Source: Martinezella lusitana | GTDB taxonomy: Bacteria > Pseudomonadota > Alphaproteobacteria > Rhizobiales > Rhizobiaceae | Length of the DNA stretch: 64,000 nt | Direction of reading: 5' to 3' | Assembly: GCF_014207095.1 (NCBI RefSeq) | Contig: NZ_JACHBG010000001.1 | Location: forward strand, 558,001-622,000 | Part shown: positions 47,753 to 58,331 of the stretch, piece after piece | How positions within the stretch are numbered: position 1 is the stretch's first letter | Layout of the letters: every line of letters begins with the position of its first letter | Notes under the pieces: generated by a model | Told to the model about the DNA's origin: nothing | What the model saw: the letters and a program-made list of their open reading frames with translations, nothing else | Databases searched by the model: none | Program-made: the position numbers and the translations under genes

Positions 47753-48375
47753 TGTTTACCGGAATTGTCACCGACGTCGGGACTGTCGAATCCATTTCCC
47801 CCATGCAGGAAGGCATCAAGCTGCGCGTTGCCACCAATTACGATCCGGCAACGATCGACATGGGGGCTTCGATCTCGCACGCCGGCGTTTGCCTGACTGT
47901 CACCGGCTTGCCGGAGCAGGGCAGCAACGGCCGTTGGTTCGAGGTCGAGGCCTGGGAAGAGGCCCTGCGCCTGACGACGATCGGCACCTGGGAAGCGGGC
48001 CGCAAGATCAACCTCGAGCGCTCCCTCAAGATCGGCGACGAGCTCGGCGGTCACCTCGTGTCCGGCCATATCGACGGAAAAGCGGAAATTCTCTCGGTGA
48101 CGCCGGAAGGTGAGGCCACACGCTTCCGCCTGCGCGCGCCGGAACATCTCGCCAGGTTCGTGGCGCCGAAGGGTTCGGTTGCGCTCGACGGCACCTCGCT
48201 CACGGTCAACGCCGTCGATGGCACGGAATTCGACGTCTTGCTGATCCGCCATTCGCTTGAGGTTACGACCTGGGGCGAGCGCAAGGCTGGCGACTTCGTC
48301 AACTTCGAAGTCGATACCATGGCGCGTTACGCCGCCCGTCTGGCGGAATTCCCGGCTGCACGCGAAGAAGCTTGA
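47752..48375 (+). CDS. ribE: riboflavin synthase (alpha subunit type)
   Basis: Converts two 6,7-dimethyl-8-ribityllumazine into riboflavin. The 207-residue protein shows the two-repeat lumazine-binding structure: MFTGIVTDVG and ISHAGVCLTV in the N-half, then GHLVSGHIDG and VALDGTSLTVNAVDG in the C-half. The last gene of this part, it ends 52 bases before a convergent GNAT gene; the lumazine synthase gene is separated by that cassette. Confidence 0.95.
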   Translation: MFTGIVTDVGTVESISPMQEGIKLRVATNYDPATIDMGASISHAGVCLTVTGLPEQGSNGRWFEVEAWEEALRLTTIGTWEAGRKINLERSLKIGDELGGHLVSGHIDGKAEILSVTPEGEATRFRLRAPEHLARFVAPKGSVALDGTSLTVNAVDGTEFDVLLIRHSLEVTTWGERKAGDFVNFEVDTMARYAARLAEFPAAREEA

Positions 48376-48426
48376 GCCGCCCGCGCCAGGTGTTTCGGAC
48401 TCGTTCTTTGGACCGCTTCGGTTTTC

Positions 48427-48909
48427 CTACCGCAGCGGTTTCTCCATAAGAAAATTGATGAAGGTTTGGCCACGCTTTTGTACCTGCTGCATGGTCATGA
48501 CTAAAAAGCCCCTGCGCTCGAAGAAGGGACGGGCGGTCAGACTGGCTTCGGTGAAAATTCGCGACAGGCTCCGTTCGCGAGCGGCCTGCTCGACCGTCGC
48601 AAGTAATAGGCTGGCGACACCTCTTCCCTGATAGTCGGGATCGACGAACATCATGTCGAGGCAACCATCCGCTTTAAGATCGGTAAAGCCGACAGGTGTT
48701 GAACCATCCATTGCAAGCCAGGTCGGCCGGCTTGCCCTATACTGTGCCCATACCTCGCCATCATCGACTTTCGCCCATGCGGTGATCTGCGCCGGGCTGT
48801 AATCTCTCGAGGCGACCTCGCGAATGGCCCGCAGAAAAATATCGATCGTGGCCTGCGCATCACCGGGATCGTAAGCCTTGACCGAGAATTTGTCTTGTGA
48901 AGCCGGCAT
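48427..48909 (-). CDS. GNAT family N-acetyltransferase
   Basis: A 160-residue GNAT enzyme with the acetyl-CoA binding signature DMMFVDPDYQGRGVASLLL (motif A, QGRG near residue 94) and the motif B region RPFFERRGF near residue 127. The acceptor is unknown. It forms with another GNAT and a cupin a three-gene minus-strand block between ribE and ribH. Confidence 0.9.
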   Translation of the reverse strand: MPASQDKFSVKAYDPGDAQATIDIFLRAIREVASRDYSPAQITAWAKVDDGEVWAQYRASRPTWLAMDGSTPVGFTDLKADGCLDMMFVDPDYQGRGVASLLLATVEQAARERSLSRIFTEASLTARPFFERRGFLVMTMQQVQKRGQTFINFLMEKPLR

Positions 48910-48924
48910 GTCATGCCCTTCATA

Positions 48925-49449
48925 TCAGGCGTAGCGTTCGAACATCGCGTTTGGTTTGTCTTTATAGATGGCGTCACCGATCCGGCGAAAACCAATTTTC
49001 TCGGCCACGCGCAGCGATGATCCATTTTCGAGATCGATGATACAGGTCATGCGTCGGCCGGCGAATTGCCTGCCGGCCCAGGCGATCGCCGCATTCATGG
49101 CTTCCGTCGCATAGCCCTTGCCCTGCATCGGCGGCGTAATGCCCCAGCCGGATTCCAGCGTGCCTTCCGTCGTGGGCGTCATGTCTCGGTGCAGATCGAG
49201 AAAGCCCACTTCGCCGATAAGCTTGCCGCTTTGCCGCTCCTCGACGGCGAAGAAGCCGAAGCCGAGATGATGCCATAGGCCGGCATGACGCAGGAGGCGA
49301 GCCCAGACCTGCTCGCGCGTTAGCATTTCGCCACCGATGAAGCGTGCAAGATCCTTATTTTGCCAGAGGGCCAGGAATTCGTCGAATTCGTCCAGCCTGT
49401 GACCGCGCAGCAGGAGCCGGTCGGTCGTCAATGTCGGAATGATGGTCAT
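48925..49449 (-). CDS. GNAT family N-acetyltransferase, RimJ/RimL-like
   Basis: A 174-residue member of the RimJ/RimL type, which acetylates protein N-termini or small amines. It starts TLTTDRLLLRGHR (a classic N-terminus) and has the CoA motif GWGITPPMQGKGYATEAM near residue 108. The ATG at 49449 was chosen over a TTG start at 49491 that overlaps the cupin stop, although the TTG would give coupling. The acceptor is unknown. Confidence 0.88.
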   Translation of the reverse strand: MTIIPTLTTDRLLLRGHRLDEFDEFLALWQNKDLARFIGGEMLTREQVWARLLRHAGLWHHLGFGFFAVEERQSGKLIGEVGFLDLHRDMTPTTEGTLESGWGITPPMQGKGYATEAMNAAIAWAGRQFAGRRMTCIIDLENGSSLRVAEKIGFRRIGDAIYKDKPNAMFERYA

Positions 49450-49487
49450 GGGGCTTAAAACTTTGCTGAAATTGTTTTTGTCGATGC

Positions 49488-50012
49488 TCAATCATTCGTC
49501 GTGCGGGCATTCGTCGTGCCGGGCTCGCCGTCCCAGTAATCGAGATTGGTGTCAGCGGCACGAGCGATGGCACGGAACGTCGTCTTACCGTCGGTGTAGG
49601 TCTTGGCCAGGAACTTGCCGGAATCCGGATACTCGACGATTTCGGTTTTCGCCTTCGTGGAAATGGCGAGATAGATTAGGACGGCGGGGCCGGTGTTGAT
49701 CAACTGATGCGCTGTCTCCGGGCCGCCTGCAGGTGCGCCGAGCACGTCACCCTTGCTGACGGCGACACGGTGATCGCCAAAGCGATATTCGCCTTCACCG
49801 TCGAGAATGACGAACATCTCCTCCTCGACGTGATGATTGTGAAACGGACAGCCGGATTTGCCCGGCGGCACTTCGTTGTAGCTGACCCCTAGATTCTTCA
49901 GTCCGAGCATCGCGCCGAACGACGTATCGCTGCCGGCAAAGAAGCTGCCTTGTTGCCAGTGATCCAGTTCAAGGTCGCCGACATTGACGGCGGGTATTGA
50001 TTTTTTTGTCAT
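49488..50012 (-). CDS. cupin domain protein
   Basis: A 174-residue single-cupin protein. The metal-binding motif 1 reads HNHHVEEEMFVILDGEGEYRFG, with three His and a Glu, and motif 2 GGPETAHQLINTG. Such proteins range from sugar isomerases to dioxygenases; the substrate cannot be inferred. The start at 50012 has GGGAGG upstream. It leads the opposite-strand block inside the riboflavin cluster. Confidence 0.88.
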   Translation of the reverse strand: MTKKSIPAVNVGDLELDHWQQGSFFAGSDTSFGAMLGLKNLGVSYNEVPPGKSGCPFHNHHVEEEMFVILDGEGEYRFGDHRVAVSKGDVLGAPAGGPETAHQLINTGPAVLIYLAISTKAKTEIVEYPDSGKFLAKTYTDGKTTFRAIARAADTNLDYWDGEPGTTNARTTND

Positions 50013-50209
50013 GAGCCTCCCTCTCACAGGCCGGAAATTATTATCGAAGCGGTTGCGTCTGCGGAAGCCACAATTTCTGCGGAGCTCCGATCATTTCCAA
50101 ATAGGGCTGGAATCGGCATGGACCATTGAAAAACACTTGCCAAGCGCGGCCCGCCGTGGTTTGACCCGGCCTAATAAGGTGCCGCGCCCTCTCAATCCTC
50201 AGGTGATGT

Positions 50210-50665
50210 ATGTCCAGCTCTTCGAATGCCCACATTCTCATCATCGAAGCCCGCTTCTACGATGATATGGCCGACGCTCTGCTCGACGGCGCAAAGACCG
50301 CGCTTGATCAAGCCGGCGCGACCTATGATATCGTAACCGTTCCCGGTGCGCTGGAAATCCCGGCAGCGATTGCCATGGCGCTCGATGGGGGCGACAATGG
50401 CGGTGTGATCTATGATGGCTATGTTGCCCTCGGTATGGTCATTCGCGGCGAGACCTATCATTTTGACATCGTCGCAAACGAATCCTCGCGTGCGCTGATG
50501 GATCTGGCCGTCAGCGAATCGCTCGCGATCGGCAACGGCATTCTGACCGTCGAGAACGACGATCAGGCTTGGGCGCGTGCGCGCCGTTCGGACAAGGACA
50601 AGGGCGGTTTCGCCGCCCGTGCGGCGCTGACCATGATCGCGCTGAAAGAGAAGTTGGGTGCATAA
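50210..50665 (+). CDS. ribH: 6,7-dimethyl-8-ribityllumazine synthase
   Basis: Joins 5-amino-6-ribitylaminouracil with 3,4-dihydroxy-2-butanone 4-phosphate. The 151 residues align with Brucella RibH1 in wording ([47 protein letters not shown]), with catalytic His in ETYHFD and the GFAARAAL C-terminus. Rhizobia often have a second, RibH2-type gene elsewhere. It is followed by nusB after four bases. Confidence 0.95.
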   Translation: MSSSSNAHILIIEARFYDDMADALLDGAKTALDQAGATYDIVTVPGALEIPAAIAMALDGGDNGGVIYDGYVALGMVIRGETYHFDIVANESSRALMDLAVSESLAIGNGILTVENDDQAWARARRSDKDKGGFAARAALTMIALKEKLGA

Positions 50666-50668
50666 TTC

Positions 50669-51151
50669 ATGAGCAATCAGGATAACGAGCGACCCGCAAA
50701 GCCCGCCAATCAGCGGGGCGCAGCACGCCTCGCGGCGGTGCAGGCGCTCTATCAGATGGATATCGGCGGAACAGGTGTTCTGGAGGTGGTGGCCGAATAC
50801 GAGGCGCACCGTCTCGGGCAGGAGCTGGACGGCGAGACCTATCTGAAGGCAGATGCCTCCTGGTTCCGTTCCATCGTGTCGGGCGTCGTGCGCGAGCAGA
50901 CCCGGCTCGATCCGCTGATCGGCTCTGCCCTTCAGGACGACTGGGCTCTCTCGCGCCTCGACAGCACCGTCCGCGCCATCCTGCGCGCCGGCACCTTCGA
51001 GCTGCTCGACCGCAAGGACGTGCCGGTTCCGGTGATCGTCACCGAGTATGTCGAGATCGCACATGCCTTCTTTGAAGAGGACGAACCGAAGCTTGTGAAT
51101 GCGGTTCTCGACCGAATCGCCAAGCAGGTTCGCGGCGACGCCAAGAAATAG
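50669..51151 (+). CDS. nusB: transcription antitermination factor NusB
   Basis: Binds boxA RNA with NusE to allow full rRNA operon transcription. The 160-residue helical protein has the family [14 protein letters not shown] start, a [24 protein letters not shown] middle and the C-terminal [20 protein letters not shown]. It is four bases after ribH, the usual arrangement in alphaproteobacteria. Confidence 0.95.
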   Translation: MSNQDNERPAKPANQRGAARLAAVQALYQMDIGGTGVLEVVAEYEAHRLGQELDGETYLKADASWFRSIVSGVVREQTRLDPLIGSALQDDWALSRLDSTVRAILRAGTFELLDRKDVPVPVIVTEYVEIAHAFFEEDEPKLVNAVLDRIAKQVRGDAKK

Positions 51152-51399
51152 GCCCGCCTGAAGGCGCGGCCCATGCCGGGTTGCGCTTTCGTTTCCTTCG
51201 TTCGCGTCTGATTTCATCTTCGAATCTTCTTTTGAACCTCCTGCGGGTGTTTTACCTGCGGGCGGTCTTGACGCGACGTTTTCCCGACATCAATCTTGCA
51301 TTGCACATTGGTCGATCACCCTGGAGGAGGGGATTGGTCGATGTCGCAGGCGGCCGGGGGAGGAGTGAACCGCCGGCTTTTTTGGAGGGAAAAAGCGAA

Positions 51400-53538
51400 A
51401 TGTCGATTCTTTTAGGAGTGATCGCATGCGGACTGCTCTCGGTCATCTATGCCGTATGGGCAACCCGGTCGGTGCTCGCTGCCGATCAGGGCAACGCCCG
51501 CATGCAAGAGATTGCCGGTTATATTCGTGAAGGAGCGCAGGCTTATCTTGCGCGTCAATATAGAACTATTGCCATCGTCGGGGTCATTGTTTTCATTGCT
51601 GCATGGCTCCTTTTGTCGTCCGAAGCCGCTTTTGGTTTCCTGATCGGCGCAATCCTCTCAGGCGCCGCAGGGTTCATCGGCATGCATGTCTCCGTGCGCG
51701 CCAATGTCCGCACGGCCCAGGCCTCGTCGCAAAGCCTGTCCGCCGGCCTCGATATCGCCTTCAAATCGGGTGCCATCACCGGCATGCTGGTTGCAGGCCT
51801 GGCTCTGCTCGGCGTTTCCATCTACTTTTACTTTCTGATCGGCGTTCTCGGTCATGAGGCCGGGTCGCGCGACGTCATCGACGCGCTGGTCGCCCTCGGC
51901 TTCGGCGCTTCGCTGATTTCAATCTTCGCCCGTCTCGGCGGCGGCATCTTCACCAAAGGTGCCGATGTCGGCGGCGACCTCGTCGGCAAGGTCGAAGCCG
52001 GCATTCCCGAGGACGATCCGCGCAACCCTGCCACCATTGCCGATAACGTCGGTGACAACGTTGGCGATTGCGCCGGTATGGCGGCTGACCTTTTCGAGAC
52101 CTACGCGGTCTCGGTTGTCGCGACCATGGTTCTGGCCTCGATCTTCTTTGCCGGCTCGCCGCTGCTCGGCGCCGCAATGATTTATCCGCTGGCGATCTGC
52201 GGCACCTGCATCATCACCTCGATCATCGGCACCTTCTTCGTGAAGCTTGGTGCTAATGGCTCCATCATGGGCGCTCTGTACAAAGGCTTGATCGCTACCG
52301 GTGTCCTCTCGATCATCGGTCTCGGGGCTGCCACTTCGCTGACCATCGGCTGGGGGTCGCTAGGCACCATCGCAGGCTTTGAAGTCACCGGCACGAGGCT
52401 CTTTGCCTGCGGTATCGTCGGCCTCATCGTGACAGCCTTGATCGTCGTCATCACCGAATACTACACCGGCACCAATAAGCGCCCGGTCAACTCGATCGCC
52501 CAGGCCTCCGTCACAGGCCACGGCACTAACGTCATCCAGGGTCTTGCCGTCTCGCTCGAATCGACGGCACTGCCGGCGATCGTCATCGTCGCCGGCATCA
52601 TCGCCACCTATCAGCTCGGTGGCCTGTTCGGCACCGGCATTGCCGTCACCGCCATGCTCGGCCTTGCCGGCATGATCGTAGCGCTCGATGCCTTCGGCCC
52701 GGTGACGGACAATGCCGGCGGTATCGCAGAAATGTCGCATCTTCCGCCGGAAGTACGCAAATCCACCGATGCCCTGGACGCGGTCGGCAACACCACCAAG
52801 GCCGTCACCAAGGGCTATGCCATCGGCTCGGCCGGCCTCGGTGCGCTGGTATTGTTCGCCGCCTATTCCAACGACCTGCAGTATTTCGCAGCTCACGGCG
52901 ACAAGTTCCCTTACTTCGCCAATGTAGGCACGATCTCCTTCGATCTTTCCAACCCCTACGTCGTTGCCGGGTTGCTGTTCGGCGGTCTTATCCCCTATCT
53001 CTTCGGCGGCATCGCCATGACGGCCGTCGGCCGCGCTGCCGGTTCGATCGTGGAGGAAGTGCGCCGGCAGTTCCGTGAGAAGCCGGGCATCATGCAGGGT
53101 ACGGAGCGTCCCGACTACGGTCGTGCCGTCGACCTGCTGACCAAGGCCGCCATTCGCGAGATGATTATTCCGTCGCTGCTGCCAGTGCTTGCGCCTGTTG
53201 TCGTCTATTTTGGCGTTCTGCTTATTTCCGGCTCCAAGGCTTCGGCTTTCGCAGCCCTTGGCGCTTCGCTGCTTGGCGTCATCATCAACGGCCTGTTCGT
53301 CGCCATTTCCATGACCTCGGGCGGCGGTGCATGGGACAATGCCAAGAAGAGCTTCGAAGACGGTTTCGTCGACAAGGACGGCACGCGTCATATGAAAGGA
53401 TCGGAAGCGCACAAGGCATCGGTGACGGGCGACACCGTCGGCGATCCCTACAAGGATACGGCTGGCCCTGCGGTCAACCCGGCGATCAAGATCACCAATA
53501 TCGTCGCATTGCTGCTGCTGGCCATCCTTGCCGGATAA
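51400..53538 (+). CDS. hppA: proton-translocating membrane pyrophosphatase, K+-independent
   Basis: Uses pyrophosphate hydrolysis to pump H+ across the membrane. The 712 residues form about sixteen membrane segments. The substrate motif DVGGDLVGK starts at Asp189, with [25 protein letters not shown] after it. In [10 protein letters not shown], Lys467 marks the K+-independent class (K+-dependent forms have Ala). SD GGAGGGA at 51384 fixes ATG 51400; the longer frame has no support. A terminator follows at 53561. Confidence 0.96.
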   Translation: MSILLGVIACGLLSVIYAVWATRSVLAADQGNARMQEIAGYIREGAQAYLARQYRTIAIVGVIVFIAAWLLLSSEAAFGFLIGAILSGAAGFIGMHVSVRANVRTAQASSQSLSAGLDIAFKSGAITGMLVAGLALLGVSIYFYFLIGVLGHEAGSRDVIDALVALGFGASLISIFARLGGGIFTKGADVGGDLVGKVEAGIPEDDPRNPATIADNVGDNVGDCAGMAADLFETYAVSVVATMVLASIFFAGSPLLGAAMIYPLAICGTCIITSIIGTFFVKLGANGSIMGALYKGLIATGVLSIIGLGAATSLTIGWGSLGTIAGFEVTGTRLFACGIVGLIVTALIVVITEYYTGTNKRPVNSIAQASVTGHGTNVIQGLAVSLESTALPAIVIVAGIIATYQLGGLFGTGIAVTAMLGLAGMIVALDAFGPVTDNAGGIAEMSHLPPEVRKSTDALDAVGNTTKAVTKGYAIGSAGLGALVLFAAYSNDLQYFAAHGDKFPYFANVGTISFDLSNPYVVAGLLFGGLIPYLFGGIAMTAVGRAAGSIVEEVRRQFREKPGIMQGTERPDYGRAVDLLTKAAIREMIIPSLLPVLAPVVVYFGVLLISGSKASAFAALGASLLGVIINGLFVAISMTSGGGAWDNAKKSFEDGFVDKDGTRHMKGSEAHKASVTGDTVGDPYKDTAGPAVNPAIKITNIVALLLLAILAG

Positions 53539-53560
53539 GGAAAGCAAACAGACAGCATAG

Positions 53561-53595
53561 AAAAACCCGCGGGGCAGTGCCTCGCGGGTTTTTCC
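53561..53595 (+). terminator. rho-independent terminator of hppA
   Basis: A long GC stem (CCCGCGGGGC with its near-complement GCCTCGCGGG) ending in five Ts, with an A-run on the left. It lies 22 bp after hppA; the A-run gives a T tail on the minus strand, so it may also serve bamE. Confidence 0.88.
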
Positions 53596-53613
53596 GTAGA
53601 ATAGCGTCCCGAC

Positions 53614-54123
53614 TTATTGGCCGGGATTGAGGTTGTTGAGGAAGTTCCTCGCGCCGTTCACGCCGTTGCCGCCGCCCTGCAGGATCTGTTGCAGGAAGGT
53701 CATGTCGCGGCCGCCGGTCGGCGTCGTGCGGCTGATCATGTCGAAGAGCTTGCCATCCTTCAGCGTGTAGTTGGCTTCCTGCTTCACGATGCCGTCCTTG
53801 TCGAAGTAGATCGCCAGGATGTTCTGGTCGACGAGCCTCGGCTTCATGAATGCTGCGGCGCGGGTGCGCTTCTGCGAGATGTAATAGAAGACTTCGCCGT
53901 CGAAGGTTGCGGTCGTGGAAGGTGTGCCGAGCGAGAGCAGAACCTGCTCGCGGCTCGAGCCGACCGGCGCAAGCGCCAGCGATTGCGGATCGAAGATGTA
54001 GCCGTTGTTCATGACCTCGCTGGTCTTGCAACCCGAAAGGCCTATGGTCGCAATCACCAGGGCGATGGCGGCAGTGCTGCTGAAAGATATGTCAGACTTG
54101 AAATACCGTCTGGTCAACGACAT
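53614..54123 (-). CDS. bamE: outer membrane assembly lipoprotein BamE (SmpA/OmlA)
   Basis: Part of the Bam complex that inserts beta-barrel proteins. The 169-residue precursor has a lipobox LSGC near residues 29-32, then the SmpA/OmlA domain with SREQVLLSLGTPS and FYYISQKR, which lies on BamD. It is longer at the N-terminus than E. coli BamE. It is divergent from the chaperone gene at 54404. Confidence 0.92.
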   Translation of the reverse strand: MSLTRRYFKSDISFSSTAAIALVIATIGLSGCKTSEVMNNGYIFDPQSLALAPVGSSREQVLLSLGTPSTTATFDGEVFYYISQKRTRAAAFMKPRLVDQNILAIYFDKDGIVKQEANYTLKDGKLFDMISRTTPTGGRDMTFLQQILQGGGNGVNGARNFLNNLNPGQ

Positions 54124-54403
54124 CTCATCTCCCCTAATGAATCAATCCGATGGCCGGACGGCCGATATGACCTTGCTGTGCACATCATTGTGTCCTTTCC
54201 GCGATTGAAAAAGGCACAAGACGCTGTTCGGCACTCTTCATCACCAATCATTCACAACGTAACGACGGTTAAGGGCAGGAGCCTCGAAGCGGGCACAAAC
54301 GGCATTGCAATTCGCGCCTGCTTCGGTAAACCAGCTTTAGCGTGGATGCAACAAGGCCAAGCAAAAACGGCGCGCTCTGAATGAGCCAATACCGGGAATT
54401 CTC

Positions 54404-54958
54404 ATGATTTTTGGGCTCTTTCGCAAAAGAAATCACAATCAGATCATCGTCGTCAGGCAATATGAGCTTCTGACATCGGCGGCGCGTCAGCCGGTTTTCT
54501 ATACCGACTATGATGTGCCCGACACGGTGATGGGGCGCTTCGAGTTGCTTTCCGTCGTCATGATCCTGTTTTTTCGCCGCACGCGGTCTTCCGCGACCAG
54601 CGGCCAGGAGCTTGCACAGGAAATCGTAGATGCGTTTTTCGAGGATATCGACTATTCGATCCGCGAACTGGGAATCGGTGATAACAGCGTGCCGAAACGC
54701 ATGAAGAAACTGGCCGGCATGTTTTATGGTCGGCTCGAAAGCTATGCGACCGCCATGGACGGCGACGATCGCGATGCTCTAGCCACGGCGCTTCGACGCA
54801 ACATCTATCCGAAAGCGGACCAGGGTGCACCGTCGATGGTCACGCTGGCCGATTGGATGATGCAGGCGGAGGCGCATCTGGCCGCCGTGACGGAGGCGGA
54901 ACTTGCCACGGGTTCCGCCGTACTGCCACTGCCGGCCGGACGTGGCCAAGAGCAGTAA
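54404..54958 (+). CDS. ubiquinol-cytochrome c chaperone (Cbp3-like)
   Basis: A 184-residue helical protein of the UPF0174/Cbp3 family, linked to cytochrome bc1 assembly. It has the typical FYTDYDVPDTVMGRFELLSVVMILFFRR and the LGIGDNSVPKRMKKLAGMFYGRL segment near residue 88. A similar gene precedes yceD in many alphaproteobacteria. It is followed by yceD after twelve bases. Confidence 0.9.
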   Translation: MIFGLFRKRNHNQIIVVRQYELLTSAARQPVFYTDYDVPDTVMGRFELLSVVMILFFRRTRSSATSGQELAQEIVDAFFEDIDYSIRELGIGDNSVPKRMKKLAGMFYGRLESYATAMDGDDRDALATALRRNIYPKADQGAPSMVTLADWMMQAEAHLAAVTEAELATGSAVLPLPAGRGQEQ

Positions 54959-54970
54959 CAGGAGACTGGA

Positions 54971-55528
54971 ATGAAAACACACGGTTCCGACGAAACACCC
55001 TTTTCCTATCTCGTGAAGGTCGGCCACATCTCGGCCAATCCCGTCGACGTGCATGTCGAAGCGGATAAGCGCGAGCTTGCCGGTTTGGCAGAGCTTTGGG
55101 ATGTGCTGTCCGTGGAAAAGCTGGAGGCCGATCTCAAGATTTCGCGCTGGAAGCGCGATGGCGTGCGGGTCAAGGGAAACGTGAAGGCAAAGATCGTCCA
55201 GGCCTGCGTCGTAACGCTCGATCCGGTCGAATCGGACATTGACGAGGATTTCGAGCACATCTTCGTGCCGGAGGATTCCAAGCTGGCGCGCGCGCCGTCG
55301 TCGGATGCGGGAGAAATGGTGCTCGATCCGGATGGTCCAGACCTTCCGGAGACATTCACCGGCGATACGATTGATGCCGGTGCGGTCGTTACGGAATTCG
55401 CCGCTCTTGCCATCGATCCTTATCCGCGCAAGCCCGGTGTCGAGTTCGAAGGGCATATAGAAGATACCGGTGAAAACGACAGGAAGCCTTCGCCGTTCGC
55501 AGTTCTGAAAGACTGGAAAAAGGACTAG
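54971..55528 (+). CDS. yceD: DUF177 (YceD) protein
   Basis: A 185-residue acidic protein of the YceD family, linked in other bacteria to rRNA and ribosome metabolism. The KAKIVQACVVTLDPVE segment with its Cys near residue 77 and the C-terminal PYPRKPGVEF are recognisable. Unusually for this family, rpmF does not follow; plsX does. Confidence 0.88.
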   Translation: MKTHGSDETPFSYLVKVGHISANPVDVHVEADKRELAGLAELWDVLSVEKLEADLKISRWKRDGVRVKGNVKAKIVQACVVTLDPVESDIDEDFEHIFVPEDSKLARAPSSDAGEMVLDPDGPDLPETFTGDTIDAGAVVTEFAALAIDPYPRKPGVEFEGHIEDTGENDRKPSPFAVLKDWKKD

Positions 55529-55630
55529 GTTCGGGTGCTGATCGAGCACAATTCTGTTGTAACCGGGGGAGAAAACGGTATTTTGACGCCAAATTCGTCG
55601 GTCTCGGCGAAGAAAAAGGACTAGGGACGC

Positions 55631-56677
55631 GTGATCAGAATTTCTCTTGACCTAATGGGTGGCGACTTCGGCCCTGAGGTTGTTGTTCCCGGCGCGGCCA
55701 AGGCGCTGGATAGGCATCCCGATATTACATTCATTATGTACGGACAGAAGGATCGCTGCGAAGCGGTCCTCGCCAAATATCCCAAGCTTCGCGAAAAATC
55801 GGTCTTTCACGAATGCGAAGTTGCCATCAGCATGGATGAGAAGCCGAGCCAGGCGCTCCGCCGCGGCCGCTATGTTTCCAGCATGTGGCGCTCGATCGAC
55901 GCCGTGAAGGCGGGTGATGCCGATGTTGTCGTTTCCGCCGGCAACACAGGCGCGCTCATGGCGATGGCTAAATTCTGTTTGCGCACCATGGCCAATATCG
56001 AACGTCCGGCAATCGCGGCGATCTGGCCGACGCTTCGTGGCGAAAGCATCGTACTCGATGTCGGTGCCACGATCGGCGCCGATGCGCAGCAGCTGCTCGA
56101 CTTTGCGCTGATGGGCGGAGCGATGGCGCGTGCGCTCTTCGAGATCGAGCGTCCGACCATCGGCCTGCTGAATGTCGGGGTCGAGGAAATCAAGGGACAG
56201 GAAGACGTCAAGGATGCCGGCCGCCTGATTCGCGAAGCCAATCTTGAGTCACTGGAATATTTCGGCTTCGTCGAGGGCGACGATATCGGAAAGGGCACTG
56301 TGGACGTCGTGGTCACGGAAGGCTTTTCCGGCAATATCGCGCTGAAAGCGGCGGAAGGCACTGCCAAGCAGATCGGCTCGTACCTGCGCGCGGCCATGTC
56401 GCGCACGTTGCTGGCGCGCATCGGTTACGTTCTTGCCAAGGGTGCCTTCGATCTGCTGCGCGAGAAGCTCGATCCGAGCAAGGTCAACGGCGGCGTCTTC
56501 CTCGGCCTTAACGGCATCGTCATCAAGAGCCATGGCGGCGCGAATGTCGAAGCTTTTGCGGCCGCCGTCGATGTCGGCTATGACATGGCCAAGAACGGTT
56601 TGACGCAGAAGATCGAAAACGATTTGAAGAAATACCATGCCAAACGGCTGCCCCCCATCGGGCCGGAAGCGGCATGA
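55631..56677 (+). CDS. plsX: phosphate acyltransferase PlsX
   Basis: Makes acyl-phosphate from acyl-ACP to feed membrane phospholipid synthesis with PlsY. The 348-residue protein starts [13 protein letters not shown] and has the [14 protein letters not shown] and [14 protein letters not shown] motifs. The start is GTG at 55631. It is followed by fabH after 19 bases, the usual order. Confidence 0.95.
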   Translation: MIRISLDLMGGDFGPEVVVPGAAKALDRHPDITFIMYGQKDRCEAVLAKYPKLREKSVFHECEVAISMDEKPSQALRRGRYVSSMWRSIDAVKAGDADVVVSAGNTGALMAMAKFCLRTMANIERPAIAAIWPTLRGESIVLDVGATIGADAQQLLDFALMGGAMARALFEIERPTIGLLNVGVEEIKGQEDVKDAGRLIREANLESLEYFGFVEGDDIGKGTVDVVVTEGFSGNIALKAAEGTAKQIGSYLRAAMSRTLLARIGYVLAKGAFDLLREKLDPSKVNGGVFLGLNGIVIKSHGGANVEAFAAAVDVGYDMAKNGLTQKIENDLKKYHAKRLPPIGPEAA

Positions 56678-56696
56678 GCTACGGGGTACAAGCAGA

Positions 56697-57668
56697 ATGA
56701 TCCGTTCAGTTGTTCGCGGATTTGGGGCGGCGCTCCCCAAACGCGTCATGACCAATGCCGAGATGGAACAGGTCGTCGATACCAGCGACGACTGGATTGT
56801 CCAGCGCACAGGTATCCGTCAGCGCTATGTTGCCGGCGAAGGCGAAACCACGGCGTCGCTGGGCGAGCAGGCAGCGCGTGCCGCTCTCGCCAATGCCGGT
56901 ATGACGCCTGATGATCTCGACATGATCATCGTCGCGACGTCGACGCCCGACAACACTTTTCCGGCAACCGCCGTCAATATCCAGAACCGGCTCGGCATGC
57001 ATCATGGCTTTGCCTTTGACGTTCAGGCCGTCTGCACAGGCTTTGTCTATGCCGTAACCACTGCCGATGCCTATATCCGCGGGGGCCTTGCCAAGCGTGT
57101 TCTCGTGATAGGCGCGGAGACATTCTCGCGCATCCTCGATTGGACCGACCGCACGACTTGCGTTCTCTTCGGTGACGGCGCTGGTGCGCTGATCCTCGAG
57201 GTGGCCGAGGGAAGTGGCGCCAACAGCGATCGCGGCGTGCTGGCGGCAAGCCTGCGTTCCGACGGCGCCCACAAGGACAAACTTTACGTGGACGGCGGGC
57301 CGTCTTCGACGGGCACGGTCGGCGTTCTGCATATGGCGGGACGGGAAGTCTTCAAGCACGCGGTCGGCATGATCACCGACGTCATTCAGGCTGCCTTCGA
57401 CGCAACCGGCGCGAAGGTGGACGATCTGGACTGGCTGGTGCCGCATCAGGCCAATCGCCGCATCATTGACGGCTCCGCCAAAAAACTTGGAATTGCTCCC
57501 GAGAAGGTTGTGGTCACCGTCGATCTTCATGGTAATACCTCCGCCGCCTCCATCCCTCTGGCGATCGCGACAGCTGCCGGAGACGGACGAATCAAGAAGG
57601 GCGATCTGGTGATGCTGGAGGCCATGGGCGGCGGCTTTACCTGGGGAGCGGTGCTGCTGCGCTGGTAG
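56697..57668 (+). CDS. fabH: 3-oxoacyl-ACP synthase III
   Basis: Starts fatty acid chains by condensing acetyl-CoA with malonyl-ACP. The 323-residue thiolase-fold enzyme has the catalytic triad Cys113 (AVCTGF), His250 (VPHQAN) and Asn280 (HGNTSAAS). The GDGAGALIL and [13 protein letters not shown] motifs are also typical. It lies between plsX and ihfA. Confidence 0.97.
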   Translation: MIRSVVRGFGAALPKRVMTNAEMEQVVDTSDDWIVQRTGIRQRYVAGEGETTASLGEQAARAALANAGMTPDDLDMIIVATSTPDNTFPATAVNIQNRLGMHHGFAFDVQAVCTGFVYAVTTADAYIRGGLAKRVLVIGAETFSRILDWTDRTTCVLFGDGAGALILEVAEGSGANSDRGVLAASLRSDGAHKDKLYVDGGPSSTGTVGVLHMAGREVFKHAVGMITDVIQAAFDATGAKVDDLDWLVPHQANRRIIDGSAKKLGIAPEKVVVTVDLHGNTSAASIPLAIATAAGDGRIKKGDLVMLEAMGGGFTWGAVLLRW

Positions 57669-57776
57669 CGCCGTATCCCTAAAAGCCGATTCCGAACAAG
57701 AGCTTGACCGTTTGGCGCAAGGGCAATAGTCTCGCTAGGCTTGAATAAGATTACCAATCAGTATGGGCGGGGAGCT

Positions 57777-58115
57777 ATGACGGGCAAGACAGTGACGCGC
57801 GCGGATTTGGCGGAGTCAGTATTCCGGAAAGTCGGCCTCTCCCGCACGGAGTCGGCAGAGCTCGTCGAGACGGTGATCGATGAAATTTGCAACGCCATCG
57901 TGCGCGGCGAAACGGTGAAACTTTCGTCCTTCGCGACGTTTCAGGTGCGCGACAAAAATGAACGCATTGGTCGAAATCCAAAGACCGGCGAGGAAGTGCC
58001 GATTTCTCCGCGGCGCGTCATGACATTCAAGGCATCGAATGTCTTGAAGAGCAGGATCCTCAAGGCGCATGCCAGCCGCAAGGCGAAGGTAAGGCCTGCG
58101 AATCCCGCTTCCTGA
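57777..58115 (+). CDS. ihfA: integration host factor subunit alpha
   Basis: Bends DNA with IhfB at promoters and recombination sites. The 112 residues have the HU/IHF fold, with the beta-arm [20 protein letters not shown] containing the Pro that intercalates DNA, and a C-terminal Lys/Arg tail. The start is ATG at 57777 with GGGGAG upstream. It lies downstream of fabH, upstream of the MerR gene. Confidence 0.95.
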   Translation: MTGKTVTRADLAESVFRKVGLSRTESAELVETVIDEICNAIVRGETVKLSSFATFQVRDKNERIGRNPKTGEEVPISPRRVMTFKASNVLKSRILKAHASRKAKVRPANPAS

Positions 58116-58331
58116 TCTGCCGGAAAACTGATTTTCCTTGGGCCGTATGCCTTGCGCTGCGGCCTTTGTCTTAAGGTTTTGCGGCTTGCTTGTGCAGCAG
58201 CTGCAGAGACCACTTGAATTTCCTCTGCCAAACCGTTGAAATATGATGATTCGTATCTCGATAGGATGCGACGTCGATATCCGTTTTTGTGCGATGCGGC
58301 CCGGGCGGCGCCGCAATTGCGCTGTGGGAGT

